From positions 8,022,501-8,086,500 of the forward strand of contig NZ_CP011509.1 of the NCBI RefSeq assembly GCF_001027285.1: a stretch of DNA of 64,000 nt, written 5' to 3'. The notes below the pieces were generated by a model. That model was not told the DNA's origin. It did no database searches and saw only the letters and a list, made by a program, of their open reading frames with translations. Positions 44,217 to 53,873 of this stretch are shown here, piece by piece. Each line of letters starts with the position of its first letter. Within the stretch, counting starts at the first letter, position 1. The stretch comes from Archangium gephyra. Lineage in GTDB: Bacteria > Myxococcota > Myxococcia > Myxococcales > Myxococcaceae. The position numbers and the translations under genes were made by a program.

Positions 44217-46829
44217 TCAGAAGGTGTAGCGAAGACCGAGGCGTACCTGCCTGGGCGGCTGGTACTGCAAGGGCTGCTTGAAGCCTGGATTGACGTCAGC
44301 CTGGGAGAGGGATCCGCCCGAGCTCCTCTGGATCATGTCAGGGGTGAGTTCCCCGGCAGCCACCGGTGTCTCGAGTGGCAGCACGGCGGCGTTGGTGTAG
44401 AGCTCATCCACCCGCGTCGCCGCCTGGAAGTTGAAGAGGTTGAACACATCCAGCGTGAAGGACAGCACCTTGTCCTCGCCGAGCCGGTAGTTCACGCCGA
44501 CGTTGGAGTCGATGACGTGGATCCACGGCGTGCGCTCTCCGGTCGAGCCGCGCGCCAGGATGAAGGTATTGCCCTGTCCGAAAAGCCAGTGATTGCCCAG
44601 GTAGTTGATGGGGGTGCCCGAGCAACCGAGGTAGGACAGGCCCAGGCTGGCGGACAGCTCCCGGGTGAGATGGAGCTCCCTGGCGCCAAAGAGCTTGAGG
44701 GAGTGCGTGCGGTCGTACGGCAGAAGACCTGACCGGTTCCTCATCAGGGACATGGAATCGAAGTCCGGCTGCAACGGCGTCCCGTCCCGATTGTAGGGAG
44801 TGACGTAGTTCCCATGCAGGCGCGACCAGGTGTAACTGGCCTGGGCCAGCCATCCATCGCGGAAGGTGCGGCTCAGCACCAGCGTCAGCCCATCGTAGGT
44901 GCGCTCCGCCTTCTGGTAGTCGCTGCCGAGCCCCAGGCCTGGATTGCCCAGGAAGAAGGATCTGCCCTCTTCATCGCCGCCCATGTCCTCGATGGCCGAG
45001 TCCAGACGGCGGTGGGTGTAGTGGGCGCTCAGCCGGGTGTGGGCAAGCACCTCGTACCCGGCACCCGCGACGAGCTCGGTGGACGACAAGGGGCGGATGT
45101 CGGGGTCGACCGGCACATCGGAGGCCTGCGTTGGAAAGGGGGTGTCGCTTCTCTCTGGCGGGAAGACCTTCTCCAACACGCCGAGCGGCAGCTGAGCCTG
45201 GTACTTCGCGTAGTGGGCGAAGAGTTTCATCCTGCCCTGGCCCATTGGATCCACGACCACGCCCAGACGGGGTGAGAGCTGGTCACGGAGTGCGAAGGCC
45301 AGAAGACCGTTCGTCCGGTACAGCCATTGCGTGTCGTAGCGGAAGCCCGCGTTCACCGTGACGCGATCGAACAGTGTCCAGCTGTCCTGCACGAAGCCAC
45401 CGAGGAGGTTGCTGGTGTAGCTGTCCTTCGAGAAGCTCGTGTGCTGCACGAAGCCACCGCGAAGGGCGCGGATGTCTCCGCCATTCGGGCGGGCCAGGTC
45501 TCCCTCGACGAGGACCACTCCACCCGATGAGCCCCAGTCCCGCTCGAGGGTGAGGAATTCCCCATCCACACCCGCCCTGAGCACGTGAGTGCCAGCGAGC
45601 TGCAGCAGCCAGGTGGCCTGGGCGGTGCCCTGGTAACGGTAACGGTCCACCGCCGTGAGGAGACTGGAGCTGCCCGGTTCGTAGCTCTTGACGGGACATG
45701 GCATCGAGCCTTCCGAGGGCTCCGTACAGGGCTCTCGCGTGGAGTCCCCCACGATCGGGGGCAGGGGAGCGGAAGCCGCAACGAGCTGGCGGGCGGTCAT
45801 CTGGTGGGACCAGCCCAGCCTTGCATCGACCGTCAACCGCTTGTCCAGGAAGGCACCGGCATACTGCAACTGAGCGGTCGTGAAGTCGTAGCGGGGCTCC
45901 AGCGCCGTAACGGAGCCCATGCTCGAATCCACCACGCCCGAAACGCCCGGCGTGGTGATGATCGACAGCGCCACGTTGTGGTCCTGATGGAACAGGTACG
46001 TGAGCTTGCCCACCGCCTGGAAGCGGAATGCCTCCAGCGAGAAGCTGCGCGAGGAGCCAGGAATCGGCGTGTTCGTGTTGATGTCCTTGGCGGTGCGCGT
46101 GTGCTCGGAACGGCTGAGTGCCGGGGCCACGCCGGCGAAGAACCAAAGCTTGTCCTTCACGAGCGGGCCACCCAGCGTGGCACCGGCGTCGCCCAGATAT
46201 TGGAGCGCTTCCCGCGTGGAGATGACTGAGGTCGGAGGGGAGATGGGCGTGCGGAGCCCCTCCAGGAAACCCGGCGCCCAGGTGCCGAACAACGAGCCGT
46301 GGAACTCGTTGGAGCCGGACCGGGTCCGCGCTTGGAGGATACCTCCGGTGGCTCGTCCATACTGCGGCATGTAGCCGCCGGTGATGACCTGGAAGTCCTG
46401 GAGGAACTCGACGCTCAGGGGGCTGGCATTGAAGCCGCTCACCGCGTCACCGGTGGAGAGGCCATCCACCAGGTACCGGTTTTCCGCGGGAGAAGCCCCA
46501 TGGATGGAAAAGCCACCCATTTCGCTCTGCGTGCCCGGAACGAGCCCGGCCAGGGATTCGAAGGACCGCGCCGCGCCTCCTTCCGGCGGCCGGTTCACCG
46601 CGAGGTGCTGGGTGAACTCCCGCTCGACGGACTGGCTCGTGCTGGTCGAGCACCCGTCGAGAGTGGAGGGCTCGCAAGAGGCGAGCACCACTTCCTCGAC
46701 CTCCCTCCTGGACGGCTCCTCGTTGACCTGGACGGTCTGCGCTGGGGGGTCCGCGAAGGCCTTGGTCGAGAACGACAGGCTCGCCACCATGACGACTCCC
46801 AAGGCCTGGAACATCCGCATCAGAGGCAT
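44217..46829 (-). CDS. TonB-dependent receptor (Oar-like)
   Basis: An 870-residue outer-membrane protein. Signal peptide (VVMVASLSFSTKAFA), a plug domain (about 60-210: FESLAGLVPGTQSEMGGFSIHGASPAENRYLVDGLSTGDAVSG...), and a beta-barrel of about 650 residues ending in LRYTF, with the terminal Phe needed by the Bam machinery. The usual carboxypeptidase-like N-terminal domain of Oar receptors is absent. It probably imports a large substrate, unknown here. It runs convergent to the desulfurase-like gene. Confidence 0.88.
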   Translation of the reverse strand: MPLMRMFQALGVVMVASLSFSTKAFADPPAQTVQVNEEPSRREVEEVVLASCEPSTLDGCSTSTSQSVEREFTQHLAVNRPPEGGAARSFESLAGLVPGTQSEMGGFSIHGASPAENRYLVDGLSTGDAVSGFNASPLSVEFLQDFQVITGGYMPQYGRATGGILQARTRSGSNEFHGSLFGTWAPGFLEGLRTPISPPTSVISTREALQYLGDAGATLGGPLVKDKLWFFAGVAPALSRSEHTRTAKDINTNTPIPGSSRSFSLEAFRFQAVGKLTYLFHQDHNVALSIITTPGVSGVVDSSMGSVTALEPRYDFTTAQLQYAGAFLDKRLTVDARLGWSHQMTARQLVAASAPLPPIVGDSTREPCTEPSEGSMPCPVKSYEPGSSSLLTAVDRYRYQGTAQATWLLQLAGTHVLRAGVDGEFLTLERDWGSSGGVVLVEGDLARPNGGDIRALRGGFVQHTSFSKDSYTSNLLGGFVQDSWTLFDRVTVNAGFRYDTQWLYRTNGLLAFALRDQLSPRLGVVVDPMGQGRMKLFAHYAKYQAQLPLGVLEKVFPPERSDTPFPTQASDVPVDPDIRPLSSTELVAGAGYEVLAHTRLSAHYTHRRLDSAIEDMGGDEEGRSFFLGNPGLGLGSDYQKAERTYDGLTLVLSRTFRDGWLAQASYTWSRLHGNYVTPYNRDGTPLQPDFDSMSLMRNRSGLLPYDRTHSLKLFGARELHLTRELSASLGLSYLGCSGTPINYLGNHWLFGQGNTFILARGSTGERTPWIHVIDSNVGVNYRLGEDKVLSFTLDVFNLFNFQAATRVDELYTNAAVLPLETPVAAGELTPDMIQRSSGGSLSQADVNPGFKQPLQYQPPRQVRLGLRYTF

Positions 46830-46978
46830 GCTGGTCCCCCACGACAAGGGCGCGAGGCTAACCAGACTCCTCGCTTTCAATGAACGGGTGCGGCCGGCTC
46901 TGTCCCTGTCTGAACGAGACTCGCCACGCCGGAATCGGGTAGAGGACACCCTCCCCCATCAAAACGTCCTCACGGCCT

Positions 46979-47557
46979 TCAGGCGCCGAACCACCCCTTC
47001 TGGCGGGCCTCCTCGAGACGGCCTTCCAGATAGTCCCACAGGGCCGGGCAGCCGGCCTTGATGGGCGGAGCGATGCGGCGCACCACCCGCTCATGGCTGA
47101 CGCCGTTCTCGCGCCAGCTCTGCCCCGCGTTGGCCAGGTTCAGCAGGACCGGCATGGCCCGGTCCACGGCATGGGCGAAGCGGGCTTCCGGCGTCTCCCC
47201 TGTCTCGAACTCCTCCCACAGCGCCAGGAAGGCCGCGCCCTGCTGCTCCGGCAGCAGCCCGAAGATGCGTTTCACCGCCGCCAGCTCGGCCGCCTTGCGC
47301 TCCTTCCAATCCCCCTCGGCGTACACCAGCGTGTCCCCGGTATCGATCTCGCCGATGTCGTGCACCAGCAGCATGCGGACCACCCGGTTGATGTCGATGG
47401 GGGACCCGGCATGGGGCGCCAGGGAGGCGGCCAGCATCGCGATCTGCCAACTGTGCTCCGCGGAGTTCTCATAGCGCTCGAGCCCCAGCGGACGGGTCTT
47501 GCGCGTCACTCCCTTGAGCTTGTCGAGTTCCAGGATGAAGTCGATGATCTGTTGCAT
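46979..47557 (-). CDS. HD-domain nucleotidase (YfbR/HDDC2-like)
   Basis: A 192-residue cytosolic protein with ENSAEHSWQIAMLA and LLVHDIGEIDTGD, the His and HD metal ligands of YfbR-type 5'-deoxynucleotidases. Usual length and start (ATG 47557). It removes the 5' phosphate from deoxynucleoside monophosphates, though related proteins have other substrates. Confidence 0.85.
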   Translation of the reverse strand: MQQIIDFILELDKLKGVTRKTRPLGLERYENSAEHSWQIAMLAASLAPHAGSPIDINRVVRMLLVHDIGEIDTGDTLVYAEGDWKERKAAELAAVKRIFGLLPEQQGAAFLALWEEFETGETPEARFAHAVDRAMPVLLNLANAGQSWRENGVSHERVVRRIAPPIKAGCPALWDYLEGRLEEARQKGWFGA

Positions 47558-47666
47558 CGCCGTGCCTCCCAGCGGTGTCTGAGCTGCCCCGGCGGCACTG
47601 TACAAGAAGCGGCCTGGACTGGCGTGGAATCCCTCATGCCCACGCCAGTCCGGAAGAGGCCTCGGG

Positions 47667-48911
47667 TTACTGCTGGTTCAGCTGGACCTCGAGCGACTCC
47701 ATCTTGCGGATGACCGGGTGGGGCCCGAACGAGGGCTCCTTCACCAGCCGCAGGGCCGGGAAGCGCTTGAGGAGCGTCTCCACGGCGATCTGCACCTCGA
47801 GCCGCGCCAGGCTCGCGCCCAGGCAGAAGTGCATGCCGTGGCCGAAGGCGATGCTCGCGTTGGTGTTGCGGCGCACGTCGAAGACATCCGCCTTCGGGAA
47901 CACGCTCTCGTCACGCAGCGCGCTGTTGAGCAGGACGAGCACCATCTGGCCCTTCTTGATGGTCACCCCGCCCAGCTCCACGTCCTCGAGCGCGTAGCGG
48001 GCGATGCCCAGCTTGCCGAAGTTGTCGAAGCGCAGCACCTCCTCGATGACGCCCTTGAGCAGCTCGGGCTCGGCCTTGACCTGCGTGAGCAGCTCGGGCC
48101 GCTTGAGCACGTTGTAGACCGTGAAGCCGATGAGGTGCACCGTGGTCTCGAAGCCGCCCACGATGAGCGCGGCCACCAGCGACAACAGCTCCGAGGTGTT
48201 GAGCCGATCCCCCTGCTCCTCCGTCTGGATGAGCGTGGTGAGGATGTCATCCGGCAGCGGGTTGCGGCGCCGGTCCTCGATCGTCTCGCGCACCAGGGCG
48301 ATGCCCTCCCGGACATCCTCACGCAGCGAGGGCACCTCCTCCGGGCGGAGCAGTCCGGGCAGGAAGCTCTTGATCGCCGCCTCCGTGAAGCGCTGGAACA
48401 GCGTCTCGCGGCCCTTGGGGATCTTCAGCATGGAGCCGATCACCCGGGGCGGAATGCGGTCCGAGATGTCCTTGACCACGTTGAGGGTGTCCCGGCCCGC
48501 CAGGTCGTTCAGGATGTCATCGACGACGGCCTGGAGCTCCGGCCGCAACCGCTCGATGGCGCGCGGCGTGAGCGCCGGGCTGACGAGCTTGCGCACCCGG
48601 GCGTGATCCGAACCCGACAGCGCGAAGAGCCCTCCCTTGTTGAGCTCCGCCAGCTCGGGGATCAGCGCCGCGGACCCCGCGATCGCGGCGAACTCCCACT
48701 CATCCCGGTTGGGCGAGAAGCGCCTGGCGTCCCGGAGCACGGCGGTGGCGTCCTCATACCGCGAGAGCAGCCAGGCCCGGCCTTCCGGCCAGTAGTACAG
48801 GGGCGCCTTCGTGCGCAGCTCCGCGAGCGCGGGATAGGGATCGAGGACGTAGCCGGGTGCGTCCGGCGCGAAAGACACGGAGGGGGACTGGGAAGGCGTC
48901 TGAAGCGACAT
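47667..48911 (-). CDS. Cytochrome P450 (bacterial class I type)
   Basis: A 414-residue soluble P450 with all standard elements: I-helix LIVGGFETTVHL (acid-Thr pair), ExxR in EEVLRF, and heme loop IAFGHGMHFCLGASLAR with the Cys ligand. It is encoded 45 bp after a ferredoxin gene, its likely electron donor. The substrate is unknown. Confidence 0.92.
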   Translation of the reverse strand: MSLQTPSQSPSVSFAPDAPGYVLDPYPALAELRTKAPLYYWPEGRAWLLSRYEDATAVLRDARRFSPNRDEWEFAAIAGSAALIPELAELNKGGLFALSGSDHARVRKLVSPALTPRAIERLRPELQAVVDDILNDLAGRDTLNVVKDISDRIPPRVIGSMLKIPKGRETLFQRFTEAAIKSFLPGLLRPEEVPSLREDVREGIALVRETIEDRRRNPLPDDILTTLIQTEEQGDRLNTSELLSLVAALIVGGFETTVHLIGFTVYNVLKRPELLTQVKAEPELLKGVIEEVLRFDNFGKLGIARYALEDVELGGVTIKKGQMVLVLLNSALRDESVFPKADVFDVRRNTNASIAFGHGMHFCLGASLARLEVQIAVETLLKRFPALRLVKEPSFGPHPVIRKMESLEVQLNQQ

Positions 48912-48956
48912 GGGTCATCTCCTTCGGGGGGGACAACAGGGGGGAATGGCGGGGAC

Positions 48957-49151
48957 TCAGTCTTCCGAGAGCGACAGCGCCTGCTTCGGGCAGCCGAGGA
49001 TGGCCTTGTCCACCTTGGCGCGCAGCTCGGGGGGCACCGTCTCGGTGAGCACGTGCAGCTGATCCTTGTCATCCAGGTGGAAGGACTCGGGCGCCGCGCG
49101 AACGCAGACACCGTTGGCCTCGCAGCGATCCCAATCGACCACGATCTTCAT
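48957..49151 (-). CDS. Small [3Fe-4S]-type ferredoxin
   Basis: A 64-residue ferredoxin: DRCEANGVCVRAAPESFHL and ILGCPKQAL give the Cys-x5-Cys...Cys-Pro pattern of [3Fe-4S] ferredoxins that feed P450s. It precedes the P450 gene by 45 bp on the same strand, so it is very likely the redox partner. Start ATG 49151. Confidence 0.9.
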   Translation of the reverse strand: MKIVVDWDRCEANGVCVRAAPESFHLDDKDQLHVLTETVPPELRAKVDKAILGCPKQALSLSED

Positions 49152-49194
49152 GTGCAGCTCCTTGAGGTGGGACTTCGAAACGGAAGGGAGGGCG

Positions 49195-49377
49195 TCAGGC
49201 ATTGAGCAACCGGAGGACCCGCTCGATGGGTGGCCGCGCCGCGCCGGCATTCACGGCCTGGCTGATGGCGAGCCCCTGCGTCACCGCCATCCACGCACAC
49301 GCGAGTTCCTCCACGAGCTGTACCAAGCCCGGAAAAAGGACACAACCCAGGAATGGCCCCGGAGCGGCCGAGCCCAT
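49195..49377 (-). other. Short open frame, possible TetR C-terminal fragment
   Basis: The frame codes for 60 residues (LVEELACAWMAVTQGLAISQ, then PIERVLRLLNA) that look like the C-terminal helix of a TetR-type regulator. No N-terminal DNA-binding part is present. It lies between the ferredoxin and LysR genes. This is a weak assignment. Confidence 0.25.
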
Positions 49378-49389
49378 GCCGCCCCGGAC

Positions 49390-50304
49390 TCAGGGCACGT
49401 TCATCAGCGGCCAAAGTGCGCGGAAACGCTCGGAGAGGTGGTCGATCAACGCGGCCACGGGCGGCGGCAGACCGCGGCGGGAGGTGTAGACGAGATGGAC
49501 GGTGCCGTCCGGGGCGTGCCAGTCCGGAAGCACCTGGACGAGCTGGCCGGAGCGCAGCGCGGGCGCGCAGGTGTGCTCGGGCAGCAGCGCGACGCCCTGC
49601 CCCGCCAGCGCCGCCTCGCGCAAGGCACCGAAGTCTCCACACATCAGCCGCGGCTCGTGGCGCACGGAGACGGTCCGCTCCTCGGGTCCCACCAGCTCCC
49701 AGACATCCTGGCCCGCTTCCTCGCTCGCGCTCAGGGTGGGCCACGAGGCGAGCCGGGCCACGTCCCGGATGTCCCCGAGCCGCGGAACCAGCGTGGCGCC
49801 CGCGACGAGGATGCGGCGGCTGCGCCCGAGCGTGCGCAGGATGAGCGCCGCATCGGAGTCCAGCGTGGTGCGCACCCGGAGCGCGACGTCGATCCGCTCG
49901 TGGATGAGGTCCACCCGCCGGTTGGTGGCCACCACCTGCAGGTTCACCCGGGGATGGCGCGCCAGGAAGTCGGCCAGCAGCGGCGACACCACCTCCATCA
50001 TCCCCAGGGGACAGCTGAACCGGACGAGCCCATGGGGCTCGCCCTGGGTCGCGGCCACCGCCTCCTCGGCCCGCTGCACCTCCGTCATGACGTTGCGGCA
50101 ATGCTCGTAGAAGGCCTGCCCCACCTCGGTGACGCGGAAGCGGCGGGACGACCGCTCGATGAGCCTGACGCCGAGCCGCTCCTCGAGCTGGGCTACCCGG
50201 CGGCTGAGCTTCGACTTGGGCTGCCGCAGCGCCCGGGCGGCCTGCGAGAACCCTCCCCAGGCGACGACCTCGGTGAAGAAGAACAGATCATTGAGATCCT
50301 GCAT
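49390..50304 (-). CDS. LysR-family transcriptional regulator
   Basis: A 304-residue LysR-type protein: N-terminal winged helix ([21 protein letters not shown]... [20 protein letters not shown]) and a periplasmic-binding-like effector domain. It is divergent from the SDR gene, with 127 bp between them holding a pair of 17-base direct repeats. By the usual LysR logic it regulates itself and the SDR gene. Confidence 0.9.
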   Translation of the reverse strand: MQDLNDLFFFTEVVAWGGFSQAARALRQPKSKLSRRVAQLEERLGVRLIERSSRRFRVTEVGQAFYEHCRNVMTEVQRAEEAVAATQGEPHGLVRFSCPLGMMEVVSPLLADFLARHPRVNLQVVATNRRVDLIHERIDVALRVRTTLDSDAALILRTLGRSRRILVAGATLVPRLGDIRDVARLASWPTLSASEEAGQDVWELVGPEERTVSVRHEPRLMCGDFGALREAALAGQGVALLPEHTCAPALRSGQLVQVLPDWHAPDGTVHLVYTSRRGLPPPVAALIDHLSERFRALWPLMNVP

Positions 50305-50431
50305 GACGGCCTCATCGTTCCATTATCTGAACGCAGAGTGCCACGAGACCGCTCTTTCGGCCTCATCGTTCCATGACTATCTCTTTCCGGGCGAGCGACG
50401 AACTCCTTCGCCTCGCGACAGGGAACGAGCC
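50305..50431. promoter_or_regulatory. LysR/SDR divergent promoter region with 17-bp direct repeats
   Basis: CGGCCTCATCGTTCCAT occurs identically at 50307-50323 and 50358-50374, 51 bp apart. The first copy directly abuts the LysR start codon. Each copy is followed by a similar TATCT stretch. The spacing places them on the same face of the helix at about five turns, as expected for a regulator dimer or tetramer. Confidence 0.6.
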
Positions 50432-51184
50432 ATGAGCAACAGACTTCAGGACAAGGTGGCGGTCATCACGGGTGGGACCTCGGGGATCGGGCTGGCGACG
50501 GCGAAGCGGTTCGCGGCCGAGGGGGCCCATGTCTTCATCACGGGCCGCCGCCAGGCGGAGCTGGACGCGGCGCTGAAGGAGCTGGGCCCTCGCGTCACGG
50601 GGGTGCGTGGCGATGTGTCCCAGCCCGCCGACCTCGATCGCCTCTACGAGCGGGTGCGGCGCGAGCACGACCACATCGACATCCTCTTCGCCAATGCCGG
50701 GGGCGGGGAGTTCGCGGCCCTGGGCTCCCTCTCCGAGGCGCACATCGACAAGACCTTCGACATCAACGTCAAGGGCACCGTGTTCACGGTGCAGAAGGCC
50801 CTGCCGCTGCTGCGCGACGGCGCGTCGATCATCCTCACGGGCTCGACGGCGGCCATCGTGGGCAGCCCGGCGTTCAGCATCTACGGCGCGACCAAGGCGG
50901 CCCTGCGCAGCTTCGCCCGCAACTGGATGCTCGATCTCAAGGACCGGCACATCCGCATCAACACGCTGAGCCCTGGCCCCATCCGGACGCCCGGCCTGCA
51001 TGGCCTGGGCAAGACGGAGGAGGAATCGCGGGCGATCCTCGACAGCCTGGCGGCCAGTGTCCCCATGGGCCGCCTGGGTGAACCGGACGAGGTGGCCAAG
51101 GCCGCGGTGTTCCTCGCCTCGGAGGACAGCAGCTTCGTCAACGGCTCCGAGCTCTTCGTCGATGGCGGCATGGCACAGATCTGA
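50432..51184 (+). CDS. Short-chain dehydrogenase/reductase
   Basis: A 250-residue SDR: NAD(P) motif [13 protein letters not shown], and catalytic YGATK. R40-R41 after the second strand (ITGRR) suggest NADP preference. Ends GGMAQI as usual. The substrate is unknown; control by the divergent LysR regulator is inferred. Confidence 0.92.
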   Translation: MSNRLQDKVAVITGGTSGIGLATAKRFAAEGAHVFITGRRQAELDAALKELGPRVTGVRGDVSQPADLDRLYERVRREHDHIDILFANAGGGEFAALGSLSEAHIDKTFDINVKGTVFTVQKALPLLRDGASIILTGSTAAIVGSPAFSIYGATKAALRSFARNWMLDLKDRHIRINTLSPGPIRTPGLHGLGKTEEESRAILDSLAASVPMGRLGEPDEVAKAAVFLASEDSSFVNGSELFVDGGMAQI

Positions 51185-51315
51185 GCGGTCCCCGCTGATG
51201 ACCCCAGACACCAGGGTGGTGACAGGGGTCACCGGGGCCCCGCGCCCTCGGGTGGAGCAACCGCCTGGAAACACGAGGCGCCAGGGCTGGCACGACGGAC
51301 GCAACAAAGCCCGTC

Positions 51316-53793
51316 ATGCCCATCGCGCCCCTGTCCAGGCAGCCCCTCCTCCACCGGCCGTCTCCCGTCCAGACCAGCCCCGTGGCCGCGGAGAAGCCGG
51401 CGCCGGCCGCTGCCGCCCAGAAGCCCGTGAAGGCCCTGGTGCGCAACGACCGCGACACCTTCGAGGCCACCGGGGCTCCGGGTGTGGCGAAGCTCAGGCA
51501 GGGGCTCGCCGCCGCCGGGAAGACGATCGCCGCCGAGGCACCTCGTCCCGCCGCGCCGCCTCCCCCACCGAAGACCGTGTCGGGCGAGGAGCGCGCCAAG
51601 AAGGAAGTGGACGTGAAGACGGTGGCGGACCGCCGCGTGGAGACCGAGGACGCGCAGAAGAAGCTGCGCGAGGAGACCGGCAAGCAGGCCGACGACATCC
51701 TGGCCATGGCCGACGGCAAGGCGGTGGTGCCGCCGGGCACCGAGGTGAAGAAGCTCTCCGACACCGAGGCGGAGCTGGTGCGCAAGGACGACCAGGGCGG
51801 AGTGCTCGAGCGCACCGTGGCCTCGAAGGGCCAGGACGGCGCGGTCACCCTGGACTCGGCCACGTACGCGAACGGCGTCAACAAGCGCGATCGGATGGAG
51901 GTGCTCGCTGGCGGGGGCACACGTGTTCGGCATGCCGAGTGGAAGGGCGAGACGAACGAGGCCAGCGGGCTCAAGTCCTTCGAGGACATCTCCAAGGCGA
52001 GGGACCGCAACCTCGTCTACTCGGACACGCACGTGCGCGTGGAGGACGATCGGCTCAAGGTGGACGAGTACTCGCAGGCCGATGGCGCCATCAAGGGCAG
52101 CCGCACCTCGTTCTACCAGCAGAAGGGAGACAAGGGCATCGACAACAAGCTGGACAAGCCCTTCGACTACAAGAAGCCGGTGGACCGGGCGGACACCTAC
52201 TCGTACGCGATTCCCGCGCCCAACGCGGATGGTACCCAGGGCAATCCCCAGTACCAGCGCACCCAGGACTTCTCCCAGGACAACGTGAAGGCCACCTCCA
52301 TCGTCAACCGCGAGCTGGATGGTCACACGAAATACGCGGGCGAGGGGCCCCACAACCGCGAGGACGCGGATCGCGTGCGGGACGAGTACTCCAAGCACGG
52401 TGGCGAGGACTACGACGCCAACGACGGCACCCAGAAGGGCAAGACGCCCAAGCAGTGGTTCGTCGAGGTGCAGAAGGGCCCGGATGCCAAGGACACGCAG
52501 ACCTTCATCGAGGGCTCGCCCAAGGCCACGGTCGTCACCCACCTGTCCCGCGAGGGCAGCCAGGTGCGCGAGAGCTCCTCGGGAAAGACCTTCAAGCCCG
52601 GCTCCGGGGATCTGGCGGACGTGAATGGCGAGACCACGCGCACCTACGCCCAGGACGGCTCCATCGAGAAGATGGACATGAAGCGCAAGGAGGCGGACGG
52701 CACGGAGCTGGAGCAGCACTACGCCAGCACGCGCACGCCCACGGACAAGGGCCTGGAGCTCAGCGAGACGCTGGAGACGAAGCGCACGAAGGACGAGAAG
52801 ACCTTCACCTCGAAGAAGGAGGACACGTCGCTCCTGTCGGGCCAGGGTGTGCGGCTGCTCGGCTCGCGCAGCACGGTGACGGACCCGGACGGGAGGCAGG
52901 CCGTCTCCGAGGTGGGCAAGGCGGGCGAGAAGCTGACGCTGTCGGGCCCCGGAGGCGGGGATCCCCGCATCGTCGCCCGCCCGGAGGACTTGAAGGACGA
53001 TGAGGCGGGCAAGGACCTGTTGCTCCAGGCGAGCGTGTCCACCACGGACACCGTCCAGGACTTCCTGCGCAATGGAGGCACCCGGGCGCTCGGGGCGCTC
53101 CACGGACTGAGCGCGGGCGCGGACGCACTGCCGCTGGGGAAGGCCTTGCAGGTGTTCGGGAAGGACGCCGTCCAGAGCTCCCTGCAGGGCGCCAAGGGAA
53201 GCGTGTCCTCGCTGGGCGGCGCGGCCGGTGTGGTCGCGGGCGGCATGCAACTGGCCCAGGGCATTCGCGAGCACAACGTGTCCACCCTCTTCCAGGGCCT
53301 GGCGGACGTGGGCGTGGGCGCGTTGGATCTCTACAACGGCACCCAGTCCTTCCGGAACGCCATCAAGGGCGTGTCGGACTTCGCGCTGGATGCCTCCGAG
53401 GATGCGGCCCGGCTCGCCGACGGTTGGCTGGGCAAGGCCACGGGGCTGGGCAAGCTGGCGGAGACGTCGGCGGGCACCAAGGTGCTCGGGGCCATCAAGG
53501 GCCTGGGAGGCGCGGCCAACGTGGCCGGTGCGCTGGTGGGCACGGGCCTGGGCATCAAGGACATCGTCGACGGAGCCCGCTCGGGGGATGGTGCGCAGAT
53601 CGCCAAGGGCGCCGTGAGCATCGCGGGAGGCCTTGGCGGTGCGGCCGCCGCCATCGCCGCGGGCAGCGCCTTCGGTGGGCCCATCGGGGCCGCGGTGGGC
53701 GCGGTGGTGGGCTTCTTCACCTGGGGCATCAACAAGCTCATCGATGTGATCACCGACAAGAAGCACAAGATCGCCGGCCTGCAGATCGGCTGA
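51316..53793 (+). CDS. Large hypothetical protein with hydrophobic glycine-rich C-terminus
   Basis: An 825-residue protein of no recognised family. Residues 1-100 are Pro/Ala-rich with a NDRDTFEATG motif seen as a short anchor-like element; residues 100-570 are highly charged and look like a repetitive beta/coil region (many DxT, GxE, K-rich turns); residues 610-815 contain several long Gly/Ala-rich helices such as SIAGGLGGAAAAIAAGSAF, ending in FFTWGINKLIDVITDKKHKI. No signal peptide is present. The hydrophobic tail resembles pore-forming or membrane-inserting C-termini, but this is only a resemblance. It is the gene just upstream of the candidate RiPP unit, 80 bp away. Confidence 0.7.
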   Translation: MPIAPLSRQPLLHRPSPVQTSPVAAEKPAPAAAAQKPVKALVRNDRDTFEATGAPGVAKLRQGLAAAGKTIAAEAPRPAAPPPPPKTVSGEERAKKEVDVKTVADRRVETEDAQKKLREETGKQADDILAMADGKAVVPPGTEVKKLSDTEAELVRKDDQGGVLERTVASKGQDGAVTLDSATYANGVNKRDRMEVLAGGGTRVRHAEWKGETNEASGLKSFEDISKARDRNLVYSDTHVRVEDDRLKVDEYSQADGAIKGSRTSFYQQKGDKGIDNKLDKPFDYKKPVDRADTYSYAIPAPNADGTQGNPQYQRTQDFSQDNVKATSIVNRELDGHTKYAGEGPHNREDADRVRDEYSKHGGEDYDANDGTQKGKTPKQWFVEVQKGPDAKDTQTFIEGSPKATVVTHLSREGSQVRESSSGKTFKPGSGDLADVNGETTRTYAQDGSIEKMDMKRKEADGTELEQHYASTRTPTDKGLELSETLETKRTKDEKTFTSKKEDTSLLSGQGVRLLGSRSTVTDPDGRQAVSEVGKAGEKLTLSGPGGGDPRIVARPEDLKDDEAGKDLLLQASVSTTDTVQDFLRNGGTRALGALHGLSAGADALPLGKALQVFGKDAVQSSLQGAKGSVSSLGGAAGVVAGGMQLAQGIREHNVSTLFQGLADVGVGALDLYNGTQSFRNAIKGVSDFALDASEDAARLADGWLGKATGLGKLAETSAGTKVLGAIKGLGGAANVAGALVGTGLGIKDIVDGARSGDGAQIAKGAVSIAGGLGGAAAAIAAGSAFGGPIGAAVGAVVGFFTWGINKLIDVITDKKHKIAGLQIG

Positions 53794-53873
53794 GACGAGC
53801 AACGGAGTCCTCTCGTACCTCCCGACTTCAAAGAGCATCGACACCCTGAGTGACCTATGACACGCTCGGAGTC

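Noticed and set aside
48957-49151. Ferredoxin as partner of the P450 at 55455.
   Set aside because: It is 6.3 kb away in a different operon beside another P450; the close pairing with 47667-48911 is far more likely.
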